From the NCBI GenBank assembly GCA_946625055.1, contig CAMOSS010000004.1, forward strand, positions 1-34,351: a DNA stretch of 34,351 bases, written 5' to 3'. Origin of the DNA: an uncultured Caryophanales bacterium. GTDB taxonomy: Bacteria > Bacillota_I > Bacilli_A > RFN20 > CAG-826. A program made the position numbers and the translations under genes. Numbering within the stretch: the stretch's first letter is position 1; the number at the start of each line of letters is the position of its first letter. Under the pieces are notes generated by a model, which saw nothing but the letters and a program-made list of their open reading frames with translations, was not told where the DNA came from and did not search any database. This document shows positions 1-8,796 of the stretch, piece by piece.

Positions 1-2
1 AT

Positions 3-413
3 GAACCAACTTCTGGTCTTGATCCAGTTTCAAGAGATGAAATCTTAGATATCTTCCGTCAAATTGTTAAAAACAAAGATAGAGCGATTCTCTTTTCTAC
101 ACATATCACCAGTGACTTAGATAAATGCGCAAGTGATATCACCTATATTCATGATGGAGAAATTATTTATACAGGAAATAAGAATGATTTCATCAATTCC
201 TACTTATTTGTTAAAGATAAATCTTTAAACAAAGAATTGTTAAACGAATACATTGCATATAAAGAATTTGATGATCGTATTGAAGGATTAATCAGTCCAG
301 ATAAAAAAGATATTTTCATCAAAAATAATATCAATCCAGTCGAGCCAGATTTAGAACAAATTATGGTTTATATTGAAAGGAGCAAGAGTGAAAATGAAAC
401 CTTTGATTTATAA
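3..413 (+). CDS. ABC transporter ATP-binding protein, C-terminal part (5' truncated by window)
   Basis: Open frame from nt 3 reads EPTSGLDPVSRDEILDIFRQIVKNKDRAILFSTHITSDLDKCASDITYIHDGEII (Walker B/D-loop region and H-loop) and stops at 411-413. Overlaps the start of the permease ORF. Confidence 0.88.
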   Translation, partial: EPTSGLDPVSRDEILDIFRQIVKNKDRAILFSTHITSDLDKCASDITYIHDGEIIYTGNKNDFINSYLFVKDKSLNKELLNEYIAYKEFDDRIEGLISPDKKDIFIKNNINPVEPDLEQIMVYIERSKSENETFDL

Positions 414-1077
414 AGAACTAAAACTTGCAATGCACCCACTTTGTTACTTGTTCATATTTTTGTTCCCTCTCATGATTTTGATTCCATCCTATCCTTTAGG
501 TATTGGTTTCATCTATGTTTTAACTTGTTATCCTATTCTCTTCTTGGGGGCCAATAAAGGTCAGCAAAGTAACGACCTTCTCTATTCAACTTTACTTCCA
601 GTTCGTAAGAAAGATATCGTCATGGCAAGAATCATCACAGTTATGTTGATGCAAGTTGCCTTTATGCTAGTCATGAGTGCTTTATATCCTTTAGCAAGAT
701 TTATTAATGCCTCAATTTTAGCGAGTTCTAAAAATCCTGATGAGTATATGATTCCTGGTTTAGGACTTAATAGTTATGTTCTTGTTTTGGCTATTGCGAT
801 TATTGGATACGCGATTGCTGATTTAATCTTCTTCCCAATTTATTATAAAAACGGTAGATCCATTGTTATGTCGACATTGCTTACCATCCTTGGATTTGTC
901 GTTTATATTGGAGTCTTTACCATTGGATTACCATTTATTCCAGGATTAGAGATTTTAAATAATATCCATATCGGTATCCAGTTTGCTATTTTAGCGGGGG
1001 CCATTCTTATATCGTTTGCTTTACATATTGTCGTATATAAAACCTCTGCTAAACGTTTAGAGAATGTTGATTTTTAA
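388..1077 (+). CDS. ABC-2 type transporter permease
   Basis: Multi-TM ORF directly downstream of and overlapping the ATPase. AAAGGAG at 376-382 favours GTG 388 (or ATG 394) over the track's TTG 373. Confidence 0.8.
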   Translation: MKMKPLIYKELKLAMHPLCYLFIFLFPLMILIPSYPLGIGFIYVLTCYPILFLGANKGQQSNDLLYSTLLPVRKKDIVMARIITVMLMQVAFMLVMSALYPLARFINASILASSKNPDEYMIPGLGLNSYVLVLAIAIIGYAIADLIFFPIYYKNGRSIVMSTLLTILGFVVYIGVFTIGLPFIPGLEILNNIHIGIQFAILAGAILISFALHIVVYKTSAKRLENVDF

Positions 1078-1134
1078 AATATCAATGAAAAAAATAGTGC
1101 CGTGACATTCATCGTCACCTTCTAAAGCCTAAAT

Positions 1135-1165
1135 TAAAGCCATCATAAAAGATGGCTTTATTAAT
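1135..1165 (+). terminator. putative Rho-independent terminator
   Basis: TAAAGCCATC-ATAAAA-GATGGCTTTA, 10-bp stem; weak T tract. Confidence 0.6.
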
Positions 1166-1335
1166 AGTCATAACCGTTGCTATATCGATGTTAGCAAGCT
1201 TGATTGTGAAGCCTATGAATATAAAAATGGGAACCCTAATGCCATAAGAATGTAGCGTGGTGAATATAATTCAATATCCTTGGGCATTCTTTAGAGACTA
1301 ATAGTCTTAAAGTGTGACACTTTTGTGACAGGTTA

Positions 1336-1366
1336 AATAGTAGCATAGAAATACTATTATTTTTTT
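1336..1366 (+). terminator. hairpin followed by T tract upstream of mscS
   Basis: AATAGTA-N9-TACTATT followed by ATTTTTTT. Confidence 0.5.
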
Positions 1367-1445
1367 GTATTTCTTTTGATTTGACCTTAAAATGATAATA
1401 ATGAGTAATAGTGCTTAGCACTAATCAGTATAAGGAGATTTCTGT

Positions 1446-2471
1446 ATGAAACTAAGAAACAAAAAATTATCCCTTGTAGAACAAATTCTTGGCTATCTCT
1501 TTTTAGCCTTGCTTGTGGTCTATGTTGTCTTCTTTGCTTTCGGCAAAATGATTTTTGGGGCCAACAATGCTTTCTATCGTAGCCTTAATCTTTTCTCAGG
1601 GGCCGGCGATCCAATTATCGCGGTGAGAATCTTAAGCTATACCTTCTTCATTTTCGGTATTAGCTATGTCTTAAGATTATTGCTTAAACTTTTGCTCCCT
1701 GCTTTAAAAAAGACCAGAGGTTTATTAACCATTATCATCTCTGTCATTAAATATGCAGCATTACTTGTTTGGTTATTCTTTGTCTTATCATCCTTCGGTG
1801 TTGATACAACAGTGATCTTAGCTGGCATTGGAATTGTTTCTTTAATTGTTGGCTTAGCCATTCAACCATTGTTAAGCGACATTATCGCTGGATTATTCAT
1901 TATCTTTGAAGATGTCTTTAATGTTGGTGACATCATCGTCGCTGATGGATTTAGAGGCACAGTTAAAGAAATCGGTATGAGACACACACAAATTGAAGAT
2001 GCTGGTGGAAATATTAAAGTTATCAATAACTCTGATATCCGTTCCATGGTGAACTTAACCAATCAACTCTCAGTGGTTGCTATCGATATGTCCATTGAAT
2101 ACGGCGAATCATTAGAAAGAGTGGAAGCTGTTATTGCTAAGAATATGGATAGAGTGAAAGCCGCGGTTCCTGGAATCGTTGAAGGACCATTCTATAAAGG
2201 CGTTTCCGCCCTTGCAGATTCTTCTGTCAATTTGAAATTCATCGCTAAGTGTGAAGAAAGCGAGAGATATCAAGTTGAAAGAGACTTAAATAGAGAATTC
2301 AAACTCATCTTTGATGAGAACAATATTAATATCCCATTCCCACAAGTCGTGGTGAATAAACCAGTTTCTTTTGAACAAGCAACTTCTAAAGAAAAGAAAG
2401 TTGCTAAAGACTTTGTTGAAGAACAAAAAGAATCTGGCAAAGGTGTTGAAGAAGTTAATCATCAAAAATAA
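1446..2471 (+). CDS. MscS-family mechanosensitive ion channel
   Basis: AAGGAG SD; TM segments then IVGLAIQPLLSDIIAGLFIIFEDVFNVGDIIVADGFRGTVKEIGMRHTQIEDAGGNIKVINNSDI, the typical MscS pore/beta domain. Confidence 0.92.
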   Translation: MKLRNKKLSLVEQILGYLFLALLVVYVVFFAFGKMIFGANNAFYRSLNLFSGAGDPIIAVRILSYTFFIFGISYVLRLLLKLLLPALKKTRGLLTIIISVIKYAALLVWLFFVLSSFGVDTTVILAGIGIVSLIVGLAIQPLLSDIIAGLFIIFEDVFNVGDIIVADGFRGTVKEIGMRHTQIEDAGGNIKVINNSDIRSMVNLTNQLSVVAIDMSIEYGESLERVEAVIAKNMDRVKAAVPGIVEGPFYKGVSALADSSVNLKFIAKCEESERYQVERDLNREFKLIFDENNINIPFPQVVVNKPVSFEQATSKEKKVAKDFVEEQKESGKGVEEVNHQK

Positions 2472-2478
2472 TTAGATT

Positions 2479-4566
2479 ATGGATTTAGAAAAAAACGTTC
2501 TAGATATTGAAAATGAAGATGGTGTTCTAGACATAAACGAAGAGAACAACAATCAAATTGGAGACGAGATTTTTAACGATCCCGGAGAACGTTTTCATAT
2601 TGATGAAGAGAATGATCTGGGCTTAGAAGAGAACGATTTAACTTCTAAAAAGAAGAAAAACGAAGGGCATGTAAATGATTCTTCTTCGAAAAACACGTCT
2701 CTTTCTATGTCTTTTTCGATCCCTTCGATAGTGGTTTCCTTAGTCGCTTCAATAGCGATTATTGGAACGACCGCGGGAATTATTCCTTCCTCACATTCAA
2801 CTCATGTTTCCATGTTCTTATCGAGAAGCACAGAATTAGGTTTTGAAATCGGTAAAGAAAATGAAAAGACTTATCAGTTATTACTTACAAACGAACAATA
2901 TGAAGTCTCAGAAGAAGTGACTTTAAGAAATCAATTTGTTTTCACTGATTTAATGCCTAACACCACATACAATTTAGACGTTTATGATATAAGTGTCGAA
3001 CCTTCTAAGAAGGTTTATTCGGCGAATTATCTCACCAAATCACACGATGATTATTACGCGATGATTACTAATAGCTCCATCAGTGATGGCTATTATACTT
3101 TTAATGCTTCTTATCGTGGGAACAACATTGACTATGTCACTGTTGAAGTTTTAGGAGATAATTCTAAAACATTACTCCTTTATGAAGGAACACCAAAAGA
3201 GACATTTAGATTCTATATTGGTGAAAACACCAATGTAACATGTCACATTTCTATCAACGGAAAAACGACTCATTTTGAACAATTATTAAATCCAGATAAA
3301 TCCACACCTTCCATTCCATGGTCATATGATGAAAACAATCACTGGCATGAAATCGATGGTGAAATCGTCGATAGTGAACCTCACTCTCTTATCGAAGAAG
3401 TTCTTGTTGAACCAACATTTGAATCCGTTGGTAGTGCTAGACACATTTGCTCTATCTGTGATTATGAAAGCGAAGAGTATGAACTTCCAATCAAAGAACA
3501 TTCTTATTCGAACGAATGGTCATATGATGAGACATATCACTGGCATGCTTGTGTAGACGAAGGATACGAAGATCTTATCAAAGATAAGACAGAACATAAC
3601 CATGTTGAAACAAGTCGCACTGAAGCCACTTATGATAGCACTGGACTTATCACCTATACATGTGAATGTGGTCATGTTACCACTGAAGAGATTCCTCAAT
3701 TAGTGCATAACTATTCCGATGAATGGTCACATGATGAAACACAGCACTGGCATGCCTGTACTGATGAAGGCTATGAAGACGAAAAAGGTGATCTCGACTA
3801 TCACTCATTCGATGTCCATGGTGCATGTATCTGTGGTTATTCAGCCTTTACCTTTGAACTCGATTCAACAGAAGCAGCTTATAAGATTACTGGACGTGAT
3901 ACTAGTGCATCATTCAACTATCAAACAGTTGAATTCCCAGAAACATATAATGGTAAACCTGTCGTTGAAATTCCTGCAAAGATTTTCGAATATGGTGGCG
4001 CAATAAATGTCACAGTTCCTAACTCATACACCTATTTAAATGACGGGACATTCTATGGCTGTATAGATATGGAAACCATCGTCTTGCCATTTGTTGGTAG
4101 TTCTCAAGAACAAAGTGATGTTAATCCTGAGTCATTCTTTGGTTGGATATACGGCACGAAAGGATATGGTGGATCACTCCCAGGTTACTGGGTGGATATG
4201 ACATCTAACGGTGGGGCAAAAACCCTTATTCCTCAAGCTCTTAAGAGCATCACCATCAATGGTGGTAAATTACTTGCTCACTCAATGAGAGGTTTAATCT
4301 ATGTTGAAACCATCACACTTAATGGAGTAAGTGAAATTGGAGATTACGCTTTCGCGGATTACAACACTCAAAACAAGATTCAATCAATTACCATCAGTAA
4401 TTCCATTGGATTTATTGGTAGTAATGTCTTTAACAACAACCCATTAACTGAGCTTACCTTCTTAGGCACAACAGCTGAATGGGAAGGACTTGATAAAGAA
4501 GACGATTGGAACGCCGGATCTTCATTAACTAAAGTTGTTTGTTCCGATGGAGAAATCACTCTCTAA
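2479..4566 (+). CDS. Membrane-anchored surface protein: acidic cytoplasmic N-terminus, one TM, WSYDE..HWH repeats with CxxC/CxC pairs, C-terminal BspA-like LRR_5 region
   Basis: TM segment SIPSIVVSLVASIAIIGTTAGIIP after about 75 acidic residues; three repeats WSYDENNHWHE / WSYDETYHWHAC / WSHDETQHWHAC; C-terminal repeats such as LKSITINGG, VETITLNGVSEIGDYAF. Confidence 0.75.
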   Translation: MDLEKNVLDIENEDGVLDINEENNNQIGDEIFNDPGERFHIDEENDLGLEENDLTSKKKKNEGHVNDSSSKNTSLSMSFSIPSIVVSLVASIAIIGTTAGIIPSSHSTHVSMFLSRSTELGFEIGKENEKTYQLLLTNEQYEVSEEVTLRNQFVFTDLMPNTTYNLDVYDISVEPSKKVYSANYLTKSHDDYYAMITNSSISDGYYTFNASYRGNNIDYVTVEVLGDNSKTLLLYEGTPKETFRFYIGENTNVTCHISINGKTTHFEQLLNPDKSTPSIPWSYDENNHWHEIDGEIVDSEPHSLIEEVLVEPTFESVGSARHICSICDYESEEYELPIKEHSYSNEWSYDETYHWHACVDEGYEDLIKDKTEHNHVETSRTEATYDSTGLITYTCECGHVTTEEIPQLVHNYSDEWSHDETQHWHACTDEGYEDEKGDLDYHSFDVHGACICGYSAFTFELDSTEAAYKITGRDTSASFNYQTVEFPETYNGKPVVEIPAKIFEYGGAINVTVPNSYTYLNDGTFYGCIDMETIVLPFVGSSQEQSDVNPESFFGWIYGTKGYGGSLPGYWVDMTSNGGAKTLIPQALKSITINGGKLLAHSMRGLIYVETITLNGVSEIGDYAFADYNTQNKIQSITISNSIGFIGSNVFNNNPLTELTFLGTTAEWEGLDKEDDWNAGSSLTKVVCSDGEITL
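3312..3770 (+). repeat. Three degenerate in-frame repeats encoding (E)WS[YH]DE..HWH
   Basis: Near-identical DNA at about 3318, 3517 and 3723 (tggtcayatgatga...cactggcatg). Confidence 0.8.
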
Positions 4567-4579
4567 AAAATAAAGTATA

Positions 4580-4604
4580 AAGGCCCACTTCGGTGGGCTT
4601 TTAA
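4580..4604 (+). terminator. Rho-independent terminator
   Basis: AAGGCCCAC-TTCG-GTGGGCTTTT, strong stem with TTCG loop. Confidence 0.9.
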
Positions 4605-4667
4605 AATGTCTTATTTTCGTTGCGGCCTTTAATTAAATCAAATAAGATTTAAGTATAGAGATATAAA

Positions 4668-4685
4668 ATCAAAGAATTCTTTGAT
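4668..4685. promoter_or_regulatory. 18-nt perfect palindrome in the flavodiiron gene leader
   Basis: ATCAAAGAATTCTTTGAT directly upstream of the SD. Candidate promoter TTGCGG (4620)-N17-TAAGAT (4643) lies upstream. Confidence 0.5.
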
Positions 4686-4699
4686 GGATAGGAGAATGT

Positions 4700-6517
4700 A
4701 TGTTTAAACCAAAATTAGTCACCTCTGATACTTTTTATGTTGGTTGTAGTGAGAGGGATAAATTTCTTTTTGAAAATGTTTATCCTTTAGAAAAAGGAGT
4801 TTCTTATAACTCATATTTGATCTTAGATGAGAAGACTTGTCTTCTCGATAGTGTCGATAAGAAAGTGAGCAAGCAATTTTTAGCAAGAGTTAAAGACACC
4901 CTTAACGGAAGAAACCTTGATTACTTAATCATCGATCACATGGAGCCAGATCATAGCGCGACTCTATTTGAAATCATTAGACTTTATCCAGATGTGACAG
5001 TGGTCTTAAATGAACAAATCCTTGAGATGTTTAAAAACTTTAATAATGGATTCACTCCTAAAAACATCAAAGTGGTTAATGAATTTGATACCTTATCTCT
5101 TGGTAGACATGTCTTAACATTTGTTTTTGCTCCAATGGTTCACTGGCCAGAAGTTATGATGACATATGATACATACACGAAAGCCTTATTTAGTGCGGAT
5201 GCCTTTGGCATGTTTGGCGCATTAAGTGGAAATATCTTCGCTGATCAATATGAATTTGAAAGAGAATTCTTAGATGAAGCAAGACGTTATTTAGTGAACA
5301 TTGTTGGTAAATTCGGCATTCAAATTCAACAAGTTTTAAAGAAAGCCCAAACTATTGAAATCAATATGCTTTGTCCTCTCCATGGCCCAATTTGGAGACA
5401 AGAGTTAAATAAGATCATTGGCCTTTACGATATGTGGTCAAGATATCAACCAGAAGTTAATGGTGTTCTTATCGTTGTTGGTTCAGTCTACGGCCATATG
5501 CTTGAAGTAGCGGACAAGATGGCGGATGAATTATCCGAATTAGGTGTCAAAGATATCGCGATTTATGATGTCGCTCAGACAGATAAATCTTATCTTGTCA
5601 GTGAAGCCTTTAAGTATTCTCATATCTTAATTATGTCCTCAACATATAACATGGGAATCTTCACTCCGATGGAAGAATTCTTAATGGACCTAGTTTATCA
5701 TAAACTAGAATCAAGAAAATTCTCCGTTATTGAAGGTGGAACATGGTCACCAAATTCTGGTTCATTAATCTTAGAAATTATGAATAAACTTGATAACTTC
5801 CAACAAGTAGGAGACTTATTAACCATTAGAAGTGCATATCAAGATAAAGATGAAGAAATGCTTAATGGATTAGCAAAACAAATCGTTGATGATTTAGCCA
5901 TTAAAGAATTCCCTCCAAATCCAATGTTTAACATTTCCTATGGTCTTTATGTTTTAACATCAAACGATGGAAAGAAAGATAATGGCTGTATTATCAATAC
6001 CTTCTCACAAGTAGCGAACTCACCAGATAAAGCGATGATCTGTGTAAACAAAGCAAATTACTCTGCTGAAGTGATTAAAGAAACAAGAAAATGTAATGTT
6101 AATATTATTAACAAAGATGCAGACTTCAATCTCTTTGTGAGATTCGGTTTCCATAGTGGAAGAGATGTTGATAAGTTTGAAGGCTTTGAATGTGTGAGAA
6201 GAGAAGAAAATGGAATTTTATCTCTCACAAAATATGTCAATTCAGTCTTATGTTTAGAAGTTATTGATATCGTGGATTTAGGAAGCCATTATGGATTTAT
6301 CGCGACTATCTCTAAGAGTGAAGCTTTAAACAAAGTTGAATCAGTAACTTATAGTTACTATCAAACAAATATCAAACCAAAACCAAATCCAAACGAAAAG
6401 AAGAAAAAAGGTTGGGTTTGTAAAGTGTGTGGCTATGTCTATGAAGGAGACGAACTCCCAGAAGACTATATCTGCCCAATTTGTAAACACCCTGCTAGTG
6501 ACTTTGAAAAAATATGA
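4700..6517 (+). CDS. Flavodiiron protein: MBL diiron domain + flavodoxin + flavin reductase-like domain + C-terminal rubredoxin
   Basis: Diiron ligands HMEPDH, H in APMVHWPE, D in SADAFGMFG, H in LCPLHGP; flavodoxin GSVYGHMLEVADKMADEL; flavin reductase-like NISYGLYVLTSNDGKKDNGCIINTFSQVANSPDKAMICVNK; rubredoxin WVCKVCGYVYEGDELPEDYICPICKHPASDFE. Confidence 0.93.
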   Translation: MFKPKLVTSDTFYVGCSERDKFLFENVYPLEKGVSYNSYLILDEKTCLLDSVDKKVSKQFLARVKDTLNGRNLDYLIIDHMEPDHSATLFEIIRLYPDVTVVLNEQILEMFKNFNNGFTPKNIKVVNEFDTLSLGRHVLTFVFAPMVHWPEVMMTYDTYTKALFSADAFGMFGALSGNIFADQYEFEREFLDEARRYLVNIVGKFGIQIQQVLKKAQTIEINMLCPLHGPIWRQELNKIIGLYDMWSRYQPEVNGVLIVVGSVYGHMLEVADKMADELSELGVKDIAIYDVAQTDKSYLVSEAFKYSHILIMSSTYNMGIFTPMEEFLMDLVYHKLESRKFSVIEGGTWSPNSGSLILEIMNKLDNFQQVGDLLTIRSAYQDKDEEMLNGLAKQIVDDLAIKEFPPNPMFNISYGLYVLTSNDGKKDNGCIINTFSQVANSPDKAMICVNKANYSAEVIKETRKCNVNIINKDADFNLFVRFGFHSGRDVDKFEGFECVRREENGILSLTKYVNSVLCLEVIDIVDLGSHYGFIATISKSEALNKVESVTYSYYQTNIKPKPNPNEKKKKGWVCKVCGYVYEGDELPEDYICPICKHPASDFEKI

Positions 6518-7077
6518 AACTCATCAAATTAAGTAAGATACACGAAGGGAAATATCTTTCCTATTATGTCGCGGATTATATGAATAATAACGGCCATATA
6601 AAGTCGTATGAATTCATCTCTCGCGATAAGAATTTAACCATCGAAACCTTTGGAAAAGGAAAACCTCAAGGAGTGGGAATGGTTTCTTTCTCTTTAGATA
6701 AGAATAAAGTCCTTCTTCAAAAAGAGTTTAGACTGGCGACAAATAACTGGGTTTATAACTTCCCAGCTGGTTTAATTGATGAAGGGGAAAGTGTAGAAGA
6801 GGCCGCAAAAAGGGAATTAAGAGAAGAAACAGGAGCGAATCTCATAGAGATTATTGATGTTTTGTCTCCTTGTTTTGCCTCTCAAGGAACAAGTGATGAA
6901 ATGATGTCCATTGTTATTTGTCTATGCGATGGGGAAATTAAAGACTCTTGTTTCGAAGATGAAGAAATCGAAGCGGGATGGTATTCAAAAGAAGAAGTTG
7001 AGAAACTTCTTGATGAAAAGGTTTATATGTCGGTGAGAACTCAGATGTTCTTATATCAATGGGTGCATGAAAAATAG
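6514..7077 (+). CDS. Nudix hydrolase (ADP-ribose pyrophosphatase-like)
   Basis: Nudix box GLIDEGESVEEAAKRELREETGA. Overlaps the flavodiiron stop by 4 nt (ATGA). Confidence 0.9.
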   Translation: MKLIKLSKIHEGKYLSYYVADYMNNNGHIKSYEFISRDKNLTIETFGKGKPQGVGMVSFSLDKNKVLLQKEFRLATNNWVYNFPAGLIDEGESVEEAAKRELREETGANLIEIIDVLSPCFASQGTSDEMMSIVICLCDGEIKDSCFEDEEIEAGWYSKEEVEKLLDEKVYMSVRTQMFLYQWVHEK

Positions 7078-7101
7078 CATCAATCAAAACAAAATTATAA
7101 C

Positions 7102-7120
7102 TCACATAGTCACTATGTGA
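7102..7120. promoter_or_regulatory. Perfect inverted repeat, putative operator
   Basis: TCACATAGT-C-ACTATGTGA, next to a TAAAAT -10-like element (7121-7126) and about 25 nt before the ATG. Confidence 0.55.
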
Positions 7121-7145
7121 TAAAATGATATCGGAGGAAATAAAT

Positions 7146-7385
7146 ATGGGTGGATTTCTTAAATGGATGGATGACAGATCAAGATTAGTGAAAATCCTTT
7201 TCTGCTTACCAATCGTTGATATCCTTTGGGGTATTTACCGTTTAGGCGGAGCGATTGCTAACAAGAACGTTCTTCACATCGTCTTAGCTGTCATTTGGAT
7301 CATTTGGGGCGGCTTCATCGGATGGTTATTAGATTTAATTTGTATCTTAATCACCGGCCGTATCTTCTGGTTCAAAGAATCCTAA
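7146..7385 (+). CDS. Small integral membrane protein, unknown function
   Basis: SD cggagg at 7132-7137 supports ATG 7146 rather than 7125; two hydrophobic segments. Confidence 0.7.
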   Translation: MGGFLKWMDDRSRLVKILFCLPIVDILWGIYRLGGAIANKNVLHIVLAVIWIIWGGFIGWLLDLICILITGRIFWFKES

Positions 7386-7406
7386 TTCTTGTATGATTAA
7401 AGATTG

Positions 7407-7440
7407 ATCCAAATCCCAGCGATTTGGATTTTTCTTTTTC
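7407..7440 (+). terminator. Rho-independent terminator
   Basis: ATCCAAATC-CCAGC-GATTTGGAT followed by TTTTTCTTTTTC. Confidence 0.85.
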
Positions 7441-7453
7441 CTAAGAAAAATGC

Positions 7454-7459
7454 TATAAT
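7454..7459 (+). promoter_or_regulatory. -10 box TATAAT, 7 nt before ATG 7467
   Basis: Perfect TATAAT with no SD between it and the ATG. Confidence 0.6.
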
Positions 7460-7466
7460 ATTAAAA

Positions 7467-8366
7467 ATGAAATCTTCAACAAAAGCTACAATTGTTGTTT
7501 CCTCGATTACTGCTCTAATCGTTCTTTTTTCTTTTGTTGGTTTTAGTGGAATTACTAGGGTAACATCCGTGTCACAAAAATATAAAGACTGGATGAAAGA
7601 TATTCCAGACGAAACCGCTTTAAAGGATATTAATATTCCAGGAAGTCATGACACGATGGCCTTATACTCTATTGGTAATTTAGCCGGCCAATGTCAAAGT
7701 TTGACTTTAGAAGAACAATTAAATGTCGGTATTCGTTTTTTAGATATTCGTCTTAAAAATGATCATGATTCATTAAAAGCCGTCCATGGATTTGTTGATG
7801 AAAGAGATACTTTTAGTGATATTGTTCGTGATAGTGAAGACTTTTTAATTAACAATCCAAGTGAAACAATTATCATGTCGATTAAAGAAGAGGCAAATGC
7901 CTCTAGTTCAAAACTTTCCTTTGAAGAAGTTTTAAAGAAACATATAACTGACAAATGGGTAGTGGGAAATACTATCCCAGAAAAACTTGGTGATGTTAGA
8001 GGAAAGATTGTTTTATTCTCTCGTTATCCAAATCCGACGATTGGAATTAACGCCTATGATGGATGGCTTAATTCTTGCTCTTTTACCATGACAAATAATG
8101 ATATCTATGTTCAAGACTATTACAAAGTAAATGATTTAAACAAAAAGAAAGAAGAAATTGAAAAGTGTTTCAGCGAAGATGGACACGCTTTAAAGATTAA
8201 TTTCTTAAGTGGATATAAAGAATCTTCATTCCCACCGAGCTACGCTCCATCGGTGGCAAAAGATATTAATCCTTGGATTAATAAGAACATTAAAAACCAC
8301 GATAAACGCGGAATCGTTTTATATGATTTCGTCACTTTAAAAACACAAGAGGCATTCTTCAAATGA
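7467..8366 (+). CDS. Phosphatidylinositol-specific phospholipase C (PI-PLC X) domain protein with N-terminal TM/signal
   Basis: NIPGSHDTMALYS, EEQLNVGIRFLDIRLKND, KAVHGFV, FLINNPSETIIMSIKEE. Start moved from 7404, which lies in the terminator, to ATG 7467, which begins a signal-like hydrophobic segment. Confidence 0.87.
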   Translation: MKSSTKATIVVSSITALIVLFSFVGFSGITRVTSVSQKYKDWMKDIPDETALKDINIPGSHDTMALYSIGNLAGQCQSLTLEEQLNVGIRFLDIRLKNDHDSLKAVHGFVDERDTFSDIVRDSEDFLINNPSETIIMSIKEEANASSSKLSFEEVLKKHITDKWVVGNTIPEKLGDVRGKIVLFSRYPNPTIGINAYDGWLNSCSFTMTNNDIYVQDYYKVNDLNKKKEEIEKCFSEDGHALKINFLSGYKESSFPPSYAPSVAKDINPWINKNIKNHDKRGIVLYDFVTLKTQEAFFK

Positions 8367-8737
8367 AAATAGTAAAGTCCATTAGTTTTTATGCTTCCAT
8401 TGTACTTATGATGCTCTTTGCATTTGTTTTTGGAGTGGTCGAATGCCGTACGATGCTTTCTGGCGATTGGATGCTTTATCAAAATGTTGGAGCGGAATTT
8501 ATTGGATACCTCTTTAGATTCTTGTTCTTTGCTTCAATGATTGGCTTTGGAGTATTCCTTATTATTGTTCATATTAAACATATCAAGTTAAGTGTGGTTT
8601 GGACTTATGTTTTTGTGGCTTTTGTCATCGGCAGTTTATTCACATTTTTCTTCTATGAATGGTATATCGGATTAATCATTTGTTTAGGAAACAACTTCCT
8701 TCTTGGATCTAGCATCTTAAAATTAACAAGGAAATAA
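8363..8737 (+). CDS. Small polytopic membrane protein, unknown function
   Basis: Overlaps the PI-PLC-like stop (ATGA); about 4 hydrophobic segments. Confidence 0.7.
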   Translation: MKIVKSISFYASIVLMMLFAFVFGVVECRTMLSGDWMLYQNVGAEFIGYLFRFLFFASMIGFGVFLIIVHIKHIKLSVVWTYVFVAFVIGSLFTFFFYEWYIGLIICLGNNFLLGSSILKLTRK

Positions 8738-8796
8738 CTTCATTTATTGAAGATTATTTATATTTCATCTATTCTTTAATTAAGGAGAAAAAACAT

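Noticed and set aside
1236-1421. 61-aa minus-strand ORF upstream of mscS
   Set aside because: No RBS, low-quality composition, and it covers several hairpins. A leader/ncRNA explanation is better.
3312-3770. WSYDE repeats considered as mobile-element footprint
   Set aside because: No terminal inverted repeats or transposase. The repeats are in-frame coding modules.
7404-7466. Track start of the PI-PLC-like ORF
   Set aside because: Lies within the terminator hairpin and the -10 box; ATG 7467 starts a proper hydrophobic signal segment.
8738-8752. CTTCA-TTTAT-TGAAG hairpin before rubrerythrin
   Set aside because: Only 5 bp with an AT-rich loop and weak tail; likely chance in AT-rich DNA.
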